A stretch of 64,000 nucleotides of DNA, from NCBI GenBank assembly GCA_002794785.1, contig NBBA01000012.1, forward strand, positions 62,001 to 126,000, written 5' to 3'. The notes below the pieces were generated by a model. It did not search any database and was not told the DNA's origin. It was given only the letters and a program-made list of their open reading frames with translations. Each line of letters opens with the position of its first letter. Position 1 is the first letter of the stretch. This DNA comes from Coniferiporia sulphurascens (Eukaryota; Basidiomycota; Agaricomycetes; Hymenochaetales; Hymenochaetaceae). Of this stretch, positions 11,727-23,283 are shown piece by piece. The position numbers and the translations under genes were made by a program.

Positions 11727-12853
11727 TGTTACAATTTTCCTTTACTTTCCCCTATTTTGCGCTGACTCACTTCCTCTTCGTCATCATCAGTCAGCGCAAC
11801 TCCCCCATTTCTCTGCCTTACTCATCCTTATTCGCCTTGTGCCATATGATGCCATGATGATGCCTTATTGCACCATCATGACGTGCTTTGCTTACTGATC
11901 ACCATACTTGTTACAATTTTCCCTTTACTTTCCCTTACTGCGCTGACTCACTTCCTCTTCGTCATCATCAGTCAGCGCAACTCCCCCATTCCTCTACCTT
12001 ACTCATCCTTATTCGCCTTGCACCATAAGACGCCATGATGACGCCTTATTGCACCATCATGACGTGCTTTGCTTACTGATCACCGTACTTGTATTACCAA
12101 GGTATTCCTTGAGTTTCCAGGACCTTCCATAGTCTGGTAAACACACCTAACCAAGTCGCCACAGTAGCAAACACATAGAGTAGCATATAAGCATGTAACT
12201 TCGGTAGCACAAGCCCTAAGCTTGTGCTCTTTGTTCATACAAGCCCATTATCTGCTACCACAAGTCTACCATGTGCCTCATGGCCAATAGTCGCTTTGTC
12301 GTAACCCGACTCACTATAGAACCCCATTGCATCCACGTCGCCGATCAGGAAGCCCCATCAACGATCATCCCTCGACTTACGACATCTAGGAAGCCCCGTT
12401 GCCGTACCATCAGTCTCGATGATCAGGAAGCCCCGATGTCGATCACCGCGTAACTGATTGAGCTTAACAATACTTGTATTACCAAGGTCTTCCTTGCGTT
12501 TCCATGACCTTCCATAGTCTGGTAAAACATACCTAACCAAGTCGCTACAGTAGTAAACACATAGAGTAGCATATAAGCATGTAACTTCAGTAGCACAAGC
12601 CCTAAGCTTGTGCTCTTTGTTCATACAAGCCCATTATCTGCTACCACCAGTCTACTGTGTGCCCCTTGGCCATTAGTCGCTTCGTCGTAACCCGACATCA
12701 CTAAGAAGCACCTCACGTCCACATCGTCGATCAGGAAGCCCCACCGATGATCACTCTTGACTTACGACATCTAGGAAGCCCCATTGCCATACCATCAGTT
12801 CCGACGATCAGGAAGCCCCGACATCAATCACCACGTAACCGTTGAGCTTAACA
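11727..12853. mobile_element. Outer solo LTR, itself interrupted by a second LTR
   Basis: It begins TGTTACAATTTTCC at 11727 and ends GAGCTTAACA at 12853. Flanks are AATGG (11722-11726) and AATGG (12854-12858), a perfect 5-bp target duplication. Without the inner insertion it is about 561 bp, like the copy at 4891. It lies in the KDZ intron that starts gtaagtcc at 11653 and ends ccag at 12862, only 4 nt from the 3' splice site. Confidence 0.92.
11909..12469. mobile_element. Inner solo LTR nested in the outer LTR
   Basis: A 561-bp copy of the same LTR runs from TGTTACAATT to GCTTAACA. Flanks are ATACT (11904-11908) and ATACT (12470-12474), a perfect 5-bp target duplication, after which the outer LTR sequence resumes (ACTTGTATTACCAAGG). 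It is the younger of the two insertions. Confidence 0.93.
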
Positions 12854-15800
12854 AATGGCCAGGTCGGGGGTGAATTGAATGCAATCCTCCCCGATGTCGA
12901 CGGACCTCCCTCAGAAAATATGGATGAGAACAAGGAGACCGAGGTACAAGTAAGTTTTTTTGGGGTCATGATATGCGCCATTCTGACATCCTTCAATGAA
13001 GGACACCGTGGATAATGAGGACGATCCCATACAGGGCCAGGTGAGACGCAATTAATTTTCTATGGAACCATGCAATAATTCGACTTTCTGTAACAGAAGG
13101 CAGCCGATTTCTTGGGCACATACCTACCCAAATTGGCAGAGATTCAGAACACCATGTTCATGTGCGAGGCATGTGCGGGTGTGGAAGATCCATGCTCATG
13201 CCTCAGCAGCGAAAAGCGCCTGTACAGGTGCTCCGATTGCAATGTTAGCGAGGTGGTATGTGGGGAATGTCTCGTGAAGGCTCATGCACGAATCTACTTC
13301 CATTGGGCAGAGAAGTGGAACGGTTGGTATTTCGAACAGAAAAGCATGTCAGATGATGACCTGGGACTCCGAATATACCTAGGCCATGGTGGTGCTTGCT
13401 GCCCAAATGCAACTGCATCGGAGACGGCTTCATTGAGTGTGACTGACTGGAACGGGTTCCATGATTCGTGCAAGGTCGTTTACTGCTCATGTCTCTTTCG
13501 AGAAGAAGAATACCTGCAGCTCATCTGACACAGTCTCTTTCCTGGGTCGGTGAAGGCACCTGTATCAGCTATAACATTCTGCTGCCTTAAGGACTTCCAT
13601 ATCCACACACATGCCAGTCGAAAGTCGGCCTTTGACTATGTGAAAGGCATACAGCAGAAGACAGATGACAGCAATCTGTCCTCGGTGCCGGTAAGCTCAA
13701 TATGTTTTCGATTGATATCGAAACTAATGAAATTTAAGCCCCGTGATAAGTACTTCACGTGCATTGCACATATATGGCGATATGTGATTGCTGAGTGTGA
13801 GAGTGGTCAATTGCATGATATTGACTGCCATATTACCTTCAGACCCAAGGGGTCTTTCACAGAGGTGTGCATGGCATGTCCCATACCAAGGGTTAATATG
13901 CCTTCCAAATCGAGGTCAGACTCTGAAGACAGCCCTTTGGAAAGCAAACCGTTCGTCACCTTGGTTGTGTTTGTAGGTCACTAATGACCAGTTCGCTATT
14001 TCAGGCATCTCGACATGTTGTACATGTGTATGGATGGCAATTTTAAGCTTATCAATCTCAAAAAGAAGAATAACACGCTGGACCCAGCGCTGTGGAATGG
14101 GTGGGGTTATATGTGTGCAAAGGGACCCGTCGACGAGCATATCAAGAGATTTGCTAATATTAAGATTGAGGTTAGTCGGCTTGCTTTACGGATGCAAGCA
14201 TGAGCGATCTGACTACGGTGCAGAAAGGCCATTGCCGCAAGTTCGAGGCAATACTAAATTGGAACTCCCTAAAATATGACAAGCAGAGTGTATCTGGCGT
14301 TATTATGATACTATGTCGACATGGCCTCATCCACCCGGATTGTGCCGTTAACCTTAACACTTGTGAAAGGCGAGTGGCAACAATACACGAGATATGAACG
14401 CTGATGGCAATTGTCCTGTTAGGTTCGTTATGAGCGACAAAGCGCTTGAAGGCACGCTACAGCTCACGGAAGATATTCCACGGAAGGTCCTCACATATGA
14501 TATTGGATGCCAGTACTGCGTCAATCTGCAGTACAGGTTTAGTATCCAGTTCCCTCATCTACATGTCGATGACATTGCCATTGCAGTTGGAAAAATGCAT
14601 TTGCAGAATCACATCGAAGATTGTCAGTGGTGATTCTCACTGAATTATTTTGAAGCGGTGGGTCGCCTAGACAGAGAGGAAGCAGACTGATGGTGGTTGG
14701 AAGCAAACCAAATTTCGGGGAGTATGAAGCAGATGAATCCGGGGCATAGAGACGACATGTTGGATGACAGTATAGGTGATTGGAACAGACACAAAATGCA
14801 AAATCTAGGTATTTATTGCACTTCTGTTGGTTTCAATGCACTAATAGAACTCCAGCGGAAGTCATCAGGCGCAAATTACCGAAGACCAGAAATCTTGCCG
14901 CCAATAAAGCTGAGGAATTTACCAATATGGATCGCTCATGCCGCATGAGGTATGGGAACGATATCATGGAAGGATGGTGCAACTTGAGCCATGAGCCATA
15001 CAAGAATGAGACGGGGCATTGGGACAGCGTGTACTGGTCGAAGTTATCCTGTATGTGGCGATTCACATGTTACTTTAGAAGCCTAATGTCCTTTTAGATT
15101 CGTCCTTGTTAGATGCACTCCAAACTTTCACTTGTGTGGTAAGCCCCGACGGAGCTATGTCATACAAGGGGGAATTGGCGCATGTAATCAACATGGGATT
15201 GGCGATCCAGCACGCTCAGTTAAGTATTGGCAACCTTGTTCTGAATAGGTGCTTATTTTACGTCTCTAGGCGAAGGATTCATGCGGACTTCACAGATGGT
15301 GTCAGTAATATATCGTCTTTGTGAGGAGACATTGCCCAATGGCGTGAAGGGCAATGGAAGGTCTTTCCTGGTCTGTACACAGTGCTTGACAGAGTCGTCA
15401 AAGCAGATAATCCTAGAGATGAGCGTATCTTACTCCCCTCTGAGTTTACTATCAAGTACCATTACGTTTACAGCCTTCAGGACAGCATGGCTTGCGAACT
15501 GGAGCTCAGGAAGGGTCAGGCACTTGATGCCATCAATGTGTTGAAAAGTGCAATTCGGGAGGTGATGGTGTATGAGCATGAAGTAAAGATACATACTCAT
15601 ACCCCTGCAACGCGGACTCGGTCGGGAAATGCACTCATCACCATGCATAAACAAAAGGCCTTTTGGATGGCGGAATATCAGTCAATACAAGTTGCTTTGA
15701 TTTCTCTGGGTATGCAGGAAGACAACCCAGCTTTCAAGCCCCTTACTGATGCAGATACATATTGGACTTCAACGTTCAATCCACATGAGTTTGGATCTGG

Positions 15801-16228
15801 TGTGAAGCCGATGGGGTGGCTGTGGACTGCAGAAACTGGTCCCCTTTGCGAGAGCATACAGTCTGCATTAGACACAATGGAATGGGAAAAGGAAGGTGAG
15901 GTCTGCGGCTATATGCGGTTCTACGATCCACTTACAGTGTGCAGATGACAGGGTATTGTGGTTTCGCTGACGTGCTGCAAGAGACCAATGGAGGGAAGAG
16001 GTTGACTTGCAAGAGGAAGAATTGCGTCGCCTCGTCCGCAGTTATTCTTCCCTCGCCGTGGCCTGGTGGAATGCAGCGAAACTCGCCTCAAGCAGTGGTC
16101 GTGCAGCCTTTTCTCTACAGAAGGGGGACATGTATCAGTCCATGGTGAACAGAGCTAGGTCTATTGCAAATGACCTATTCAGTGTGTTTCCTTTCTGTGT
16201 AGTAACTTTGGTAACTGAAACTGATTGA

Positions 16229-17041
16229 TCCAAAGTTGGTGGCATTTTCGAGGTCGCATGGGGACATGGAGGATGGTTGGTGGGCAAAGAGGACGGGGAT
16301 AAGGATAGCGGCGGCAAAGGCAGCTATGACAAGGCAGGGGCGGCAATGGTGACAACGATGAGTGGCAGTGCGAGGCGGCAGTGGAAATAACAGCAGTGAC
16401 GAGGCGGCAGCGTAGCCCGGGGTGTTTAATTTTTTTTTTCCTTTATTGGTATCTATTACACTTCTATTACACTACATAGTCAATACCTACCTTACCCAAT
16501 TCGAATTATTCATGTAGTAAGCGGACTTTGAAATAAAATATGCTTCAGGTTGTTTAAGACCGTGGGCAGCGGACTTTGAATGTCCATCTTGTATTGCGGG
16601 CAATGTGTGGGAATTGGAGTTTGAGTGCACAAGTCCTGAGGATGGCTTACGGAGTGTGTGAATAAATGTACATGCGTGGGATACCGGACTTTCAAATGGG
16701 TGTGTAGAAAGGCACGCATGGGGATGTTTGAGCGTGGGAGTCGGTGTTTGAATTAAAGACGCGTCGTCGCCCACGACGTAGGATCGATCCAAGGAGTTCC
16801 TATGCCTGACAGAGTGCATTCACCGACGCTGCGAATTGCTGAATTCGAATTTCTAGCATTAGTGCCGCACTGATAAGAAGCTACACGTTCTTTCTGGGCT
16901 GCTCAAGGTACGCCGACATTCCCTCTCTTACTTAAAACTCATAGTACACCCGATTTGATTCACTGTTTTCCTTAGCTTAATAGACTCGGCAGAGAATCTG
17001 CGCAACTTCAATTATGTCATCTACGTCGATTTAAATAGCGT
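16229..17041. other. Intergenic region between KDZ locus and PRP24
   Basis: A GGC/GAT-rich low-complexity stretch (16250-16410) is followed by a T-tract (16430-16440). A segment with three copies of a gcggactttgaa-like word (about 16521, 16566 and 16684) and alternating atgcgtggg-type words comes next. Open frames here look like chance products of the low complexity. No gene was seen. Confidence 0.5.
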
Positions 17042-20000
17042 TCAACCCAATAATTTCCTAAAATCCTCTTGCCCCTTGTCCGAAGTAAGCATTTGAAGGC
17101 CGGCCCGAGTCGACCTTTCTGCACCATTGTTTACGTTAGTCTGCCCCGGCTTGGCCTTCTCGGCTTTTCCAAGTTTAATACGGGATCTTGCAGCTGTGGC
17201 TCTGGGTAAAAATGACCCCTTCTTTTTTGGTGGATGGCTTGTATTACTTGATACCTCAGTGCTCGTCTCCTCCTCGAAGACACTCAAAGTATGTCCACCA
17301 AACTGCAAAGGTCCTGAAAAAAGAAGAAGTTTTCCCGCGTCCTAGACAAGGATAATACGTATACATAAGGATTGTGAAGTTGGGGCTGTAATTACGGAAC
17401 CTGCTCACCGCTGTACTGGCCAGCTCGACAACTGCTTCCCCTGAGTCTTGGAAAACCTCTAACCGTTTCACGGTAGCAATCTTCTCTAAAGCTTGCTGAA
17501 GAAGACCTTCTTGAGCGGCCGAAGGAAGGCCTTTTATCCGGACGGATCGACTCATTAGATCAGCACGACGGCTAAGACCGGTAGCGGGTTGGTCATTATT
17601 AAGGCGTGAGCGAACACGGGCATCAGCCAATGTGACTGCAATGCGGCGGTTTTTAAGATCTTGGTTATTTGCCTGGAGTGCCCTCTGGGCTGACACCTGA
17701 AGTCTGTGATCAGCTTTGCGCCACGTTCCTGGTTATCGTGTGTATGTACCTCATCTTCAAATTCAACGAACGCAAATCCTCTCGAGCGTCCCGTTTCATT
17801 CATGGCCATACGCACTTCCCTAATAGAGCCGTACTTTCGTAACGTAGTCAGCTAACCTGCAAGACGATTTTTCCCGGGAGCGCTCACAGCCTGAAACAAC
17901 TTCGCCAAATCGTCTCTTGTAGAAAACTTGCTCAAACCAGCAACATACACTTCCCTGTCGTTTGCGCCAGCGTCCGTGCGTTCTTTCTTACGTTCAGGAT
18001 CGGAAATAAACACATTGAGGGGCAAACCGGGCTCCGTCTCTTTGCTATGTAAAGACAGAGCACTCTGGGCCGCATCGGGAGATGTGAATTGGATATAGCA
18101 AAATCGTCGTGTCATCTTGTATTTCTTGCTAGGCCAGCGCACGTCGAATATGACGCCATACTGAAGGAGAGCAGGTTAGCGAAAATATGTGATCGGGGAA
18201 AAATTTTACCTGTCCGAATAATTGGCGGATATAGGCGTCGTCCGCTTTCTCGGGAAAGTTCGTCACATAAAGCGTGGATTGCCACGCCAGATGCACGGAA
18301 ATTTCTTGATCGTTGATCCGCTTTTTATCTTTAGTAAGGCCTGCTGGGACGCTTTCCTGAAGAGACAAGATGCTGAGCAAATGGACGGGTGGAAAAAGGA
18401 TGAGCGCACTTTCTCCGAGAATTCAACGGTCGCTACATGAAAATTTGACATTTCCGTTATTTTGATTTCTCGGATGGCTCCGCACTGGACATGAAAAGAC
18501 GTCAGGCGTTAAAAACGAGCTAAGTAAGAGTAATCACATCTTTGAATATCATGATGAGGTCTTGCTCAGTCACGGAGGTCGGAAGCTGCGCGACGAAAAC
18601 AGTAGCATTCTCGCGGTCTCGCTTTGGTGGAGCCACACCTTCTGGTGCATATTCAGCAAAAAGGGAAGAAAATGATTGTTTAATAAAAAGACTTACCAGT
18701 CTTCAATTTTTTGCTGACGTCAGAATTTGTTTCGCGCTCATCGGCTTTCCGTTTTTTGAGATTGCTGGGGACGGGTCCATTGTCCTTTTCTGTGGCTGCA
18801 ACAGAAACGACTGGGGTACTGAGCCGCATAGTGGCAGTTTCCTCCGCTTCCAGTTTCGATGGTGCAGTCTGCGCAACTTGGTACGCCGCTTTTCGAGCTT
18901 CCTTAGCCCGTTTGGAGTTGACTTGAGTCTGTGCTAACTCGACTTTATTTAGACACTCCTGCAGTTCTTCGAGGGTCCCATGAAGATGCTCGAATGCGAC
19001 CCATGCATCAAAAATCATTTCCGGCCAGTCAATGTTTTTTGAGACGATGCTCTTGTATATCGCTCGTGCTTCATCATACTTCCGTTGTTTACTGTCATTT
19101 TCGTCAACCGGGAGAAGACGGAAAGGGACAGAAAGTAGATTACGAACGTGAGAGCTTCGACATAATTCGTCCATGCCAGGTAACTAGTTTTATAATGCTT
19201 GGCGGTGGTTTCCCAAACCGCACTTGCTAGGTCCGGAGACTCGGCAAGATCAATATACTATTCCCCAGTCAGAGGTGGCAAAGAGGCAAGTTAAGAGGGC
19301 GCACAAGCTCAGAAAGATATTTTTCCAGCCTGTATCGAGGATCCCCTTCCCGGAAAGCTAGATAGTAGGGTGATGTGGGTGAGCCGATGCGAAGGTAGGA
19401 TAAATGCCTTGGTGATAACCTGCCCGAATCGCAGATATGCCAGCTTTGAGGACTTCAAACAGCATTTCAACACCACCTTCGACTACCGGGACATGATTTA
19501 ATAAATGAATCAGACTTGAACTGCATAAAACAGATACCTTTACCGTCGGCCGCAATAATTCGCTTGATGGATCCCGCTCTTGCCTGAACCAATGATACGA
19601 AGTCTTCAACATTTTTCTGAATTAGGCCACTTGAAAGCGCGTTATCGTAAATGTCTGGCAGATCGAATTGACAATAAGCATCAGTAAACAGAAGAAACAG
19701 AAAAGGGGAAGAATATGAAACGACCATACCAGATACAGATCGAATCAAAGTCATCACGTCACTTTCTGTGCTCTCCTTCGGTCGGGTTTAACAACATAAC
19801 ACTCTAACACTCTGAAAGAGAAAATCTTACAAGTGACCGAATATTCTTTGCCCAAATCTCGCCTGAACCTGGAACACTTCTGGCAGCTCGCCGAAGGACG
19901 GTCTCCTGTAAATCGACGTCGCCGCTATAGGTCCTCTATAGAATATAGAAACAAAAATGAGCGATGAGATTATTAACGCAATCCGCAACTGACGAGAACA

Positions 20001-21205
20001 TCACAGTATCCACTCCAAAACGACCTCAGCGCAGTCTCTGCGTGACTTATACCATCAAAACGCATTCTCGCTGCCTCCGAAATGGCTCGTTCGTAAAGTG
20101 TAGTAAGTACAAAAAGATCGATGTTCTTTGCCCGTCGTTCATAAGATATGTAGTAATTATAGGCATCTAGAGAAAAATTTGACTGGACCTATCAATTACT
20201 AAGGTTGAGCCATCCTATTCACCTCAAAAGTTTACGGTAGAAGCCTACCAAGTAAGCCTCATTTCTTTCTCGCCACCCATATGCCTTCACAGCTGGCAAT
20301 TTCAACTTTGAAGCCGTCACCATTAACTCTTCATAAGAGTCGGCGGGTCTGTAACTCGTGGTAAACGTGGAGTATAGTTGAAAAGTCTGGTCATGATCTA
20401 TAGATAATGGAATCACGTCAAAAGACCGCAGACGACAAGTACAACTTGCGTTCATACTGGAGTGAGGTTGCTTCAAGCGCCTCAGGAACAGCCCTTCGAT
20501 TTTCAAAATATGGCCCTGTCTGTAGTTGATATGATAAAAATAAATGAAGGTCTCTAAACCGAGAAAACCCACCGCTCATCCTCTGGAATGTTCTCCAATT
20601 GCTCCATCTCCCAGGTTAGATACGAATCCCAAAGCAGATGACTCTACACCAGGGATTTAATTGCTGAGCCACGAGTAACGTCGGTCGAATAATTCGTTTA
20701 CCTCTGTCAGATGACCGGCACCCTCCTCAACGACCGAAGAAAGCGCTGCACTCATCCACTCGGCTGAGAAAATGTTCTCCATACCTTCTGACTCAAGTCC
20801 GGAAGAACTGAAGAATGAGAATCTGTCGACTAGGAAGTCAATGTGTCTCTGGAGTAATGGTATAGCTTTGCATCGTGAGCTGAGGCATGAGCATATTGGA
20901 AATAAAGCGCAACCAGACATACACAGGTAGTCTTCCTCCGCGGTCCCAAACAGCGCAAGTACCTCCAGAGTATCATCTAAGGTATCCACGCCTTGTTGCA
21001 CCCTAGATTCGATTATCTTTAACCATATCCCGTCTCCTGCTGGCCAGAAGTTCGTCAGCATCTGTCTGGCGGCTGTGGCTTGGTCGTCCATTCCATTACT
21101 CGACGCCAAACGTATATGCTGAACGTGTAGAGAAAGTTCATAGGGATTCGCAGAAATTTGCGTCAGTAGGTCTGATAGCATTTCTAGACATTTGGACTCG
21201 TCCAT
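17042..21205 (-). CDS. PRP24: U4/U6 snRNA-associated splicing factor PRP24/SART3 homologue
   Basis: Reading from ATG 21205 (MDESKCLEMLSDLLTQIS), the N-terminal half is helical HAT-type repeat. Examples are KYDEARAIYKSIVSKNIDWP and WVAFEHLHGTLEELQECLN, the latter at about 19000. A Lys-rich linker (NLKKRKADERETNSDV) follows. RRM1 comes next (STLYVTNFPEKADD, about 18260, with RRFCYIQFTS), then RRM2 (REVYVAGLSKFSTRDDL, then RGFAFVEFED at about 17770) and a third RRM (RSVRIKGLPSAAQEG, about 17540). The protein ends with the Lsm-interacting motif DFRKLLG just before stop 17042. HAT repeats plus RRMs plus this terminal motif define Prp24/SART3, the nuclear factor that anneals U4 with U6 snRNA and contacts the Lsm2-8 ring. 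Many short introns are present, and exact exon borders in the HAT region are not resolved. Confidence 0.9.
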
Positions 21206-21935
21206 TCTGCTGGAATTACTTGCTGGGCGGAGGCGGGCAGACCAGCGACCGTCTGAGGGGACGCGGTGGCGACGTAAGAGTTCTGAGACGAATTTGTGAG
21301 CTTACATAAGCTTACCCTTCCTCATCCAGTGATAACGATTTTAGATACTAAATGCAGCGTTAGCCGTTCCGAGCCATAATGATTTTTGAGTCTTGACAAC
21401 TAGCGGCATTAGGCAACTGTCCTCATTGCCTCTCCCATCAAATCTCACTTAAGTTGCAGGAAGTCAACCGCAAACCTTGCTCAGCCACTGGCTCAGACAA
21501 CACTACAACTAGCGATAAGTATTATAGACAGTACCAGTCTTATGCTAATCGGTCCATGTCAAAACCAGTCATAAGCAGCTGATGTTCAAAGGGGTCAACG
21601 CTCAAAGCTATTAATATTGTTTTGTCCATTGTCCAATGCACATATGGGTCCCAATCTCTACTCACTGCTAATAGAGGTACCGACTTGTAAAATCCGAGTC
21701 GCAGAACCCTCAAAGGGATGGCTGAAACGTTTGTCGACCCATGCTATGCATATAGTCCTTGCTGAGATTCTGTAGGGAGGTTTGAGTTGGTCTAATTATA
21801 GGAGAGGGTCCGAAGTCTCGTTCACCACGGAAGATGATTGAAATATCCTAATCGAAATGCACTGTCTTTATACATTGTAAAGTATGCATGGATGAGCCCT
21901 TACGTGCCTGTGATCAGGCTAGTACCCACCATCAT
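21206..21935. other. Intergenic region upstream of PRP24
   Basis: It contains the presumed PRP24 promoter (minus strand) and the 3' flank of ETF-beta. No coding or RNA gene was seen. Confidence 0.5.
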
Positions 21936-23075
21936 TCATGCGGGAATGACACCTGCACCTTTCAGTCTTGCAATCAGTTCTTCTACATTTGCGACCTACA
22001 CAATGATGAATTTAAGGACAAGTCGTGCCGTATGTCCATTCTATCCAAGCGCACCTTTTCACCTCCAATGCGTTTTGGAGGCTCCGTAACACGTATAGTT
22101 TCCAATCGGGGCGTTAGGTCAACCTCAAGGTCAGAGACCGAAAGCTTCTCTATTGGTTTTTTCTTTGCTTTCATGATGTTGGGTAGGGAAGCATAACGGG
22201 GTTCTTGAAAAACCGAAAATGATCAGTAAACTCGGGACTCCGGCCCAAAATATGTAAAGTGAGTGGCACCGTTCAATCTGTACAAGTTAGTGAGTGATGT
22301 AACATACGTCAATGGAAGTAAGCACCTTAAATCCGTAGTGACGACGAGGGGAAGTTTGTATTTCAACTCTTGTAGGCCGCCATCTATTTCCCTCGTCACA
22401 CTCGCCTCCCCATTGCCCGCATCCACGGTGATTTTGCTCGCGAAAGTCGCCTGAGGCCAATCGAGCAAGCCGGCAAGGATTTGGCCTGTTTGTCCCGCGT
22501 CGTCATCAATCGCCTGCTTTCCCATTATCACTAGATCAATGCCGCCCACACTCTTCTGTTTATCAATGACCGCCCGAATGGCCTTAGCGATGCTGAGTGG
22601 CTCCGGCAACACACCCTCGGGTATCTCTACATGAATGGCGGCGTCCGCCCCAATGGCTAGCGCAGTACGCAAGGTATCGACAGTTTTAGGCGGACCAATA
22701 GCAAGGACCTTGATGGATTTGACGTTGTCCTTCAGACGTTCGCGGATGCGGACTGCCTCTTCCACAGCTGTACTCAGAAAATAAACAAGAGTACGACATG
22801 GCCACGGGAAGCGGGCATACCGATTTCGTCGAATGGGTTCTTCATACGTTAGGGGATTAGGCATGGAGGCGATGGCCTGGACAGCTGACAATCTCACCAT
22901 AGAATGTTTAACATTGGTGTCGACACCGGTCTGCTGGGTGTTGACACGAATCTTCACAGTGTAATCAACACACCTACGACAGGGCTTATTCAGGCACCCC
23001 GATGTCAGATCGTCCGACGACGCACCTTTTTATCGGCACAAGAATGTTCAGCAGGCGAATAGCAGACGGCCTCAT
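21936..23075 (-). CDS. Electron transfer flavoprotein subunit beta
   Basis: Exon 1 (ATG 23075, [17 protein letters not shown]) splices to [21 protein letters not shown] tiny exon NPFDEI is read between two short introns, and then [13 protein letters not shown] begins the main exon (to about 22320). Recognisable ETF-beta blocks are [64 protein letters not shown] and [14 protein letters not shown]. After an intron comes [20 protein letters not shown], with the ETRIRVTEPP-like [19 protein letters not shown] last exon [19 protein letters not shown] ends at 21936. ETF is the mitochondrial matrix heterodimer that takes electrons from acyl-CoA and glutaryl-CoA dehydrogenases to ETF-ubiquinone oxidoreductase. 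The signature DDxGQTG loop for AMP/FAD is intact. The N-terminus is short, as usual for this subunit. Confidence 0.94.
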
Positions 23076-23283
23076 CTGGATTATTACCGGTGTAAATAAG
23101 TGGTTGAGGACTTGAGTTCGACTTCGAGTAGCACAAATATAGAAGCTAAGAGAGAAGGCACGTGAGCGACACACATGCACACGGTTCCTTCCGTTCCGAC
23201 GATTATTTCCCACGACTTGGCAAGACGTAAAATGCGAAGAGTTTACGTTCTATAAGAAATAACACCAAGATATCTAAGGTACT

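Larger units (their letters stand above)
11107..16228 (+). pseudogene. KDZ transposase (Kyakuja-Dileera-Zisupton type) with CxC2-like cysteine cluster, decayed
   Basis: Exons in phase 0 give AEDGSLNVLGTNDFVDLRQ, then NAILPDVDGPPSENMDENK (from 12863), DTVDNEDDPIQGQ, then ADFLGTYLPKLAEIQN. A cysteine cluster follows at about 13160-13270 (CEACAGVEDPCSC, CSDCNVSEVVCGEC), then LGLRIYLGHGG and VTDWNGFH. The transposase core continues with FCCLKDFHIHTHASRKSAFDY, MDGNFKLINL, and TYDIGCQYCVNLQ (about 14490) with a probable catalytic Asp. Next come MHLQNHIEDCQ, MNPGHRDDMLDDSIGDWN, FPGLYTVLDRVVKADNPRDE and a coiled C-terminus (REEVDLQEEELRRLVRSY). This matches the Agaricomycete KDZ/CxC2 architecture. 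Decay: the frame shifts near 14350, and TGA stops lie at 11211, 15321 and 15968. Terminal inverted repeats were not found by eye. The nested LTRs sit in one intron. Confidence 0.82.

Noticed and set aside
4891..12853. Pair of similar LTRs taken as the two ends of one full-length retrotransposon
   Set aside because: Each LTR has its own target duplication, and the sequence between holds no gag, protease, RT or integrase, so these are separate solo LTRs.
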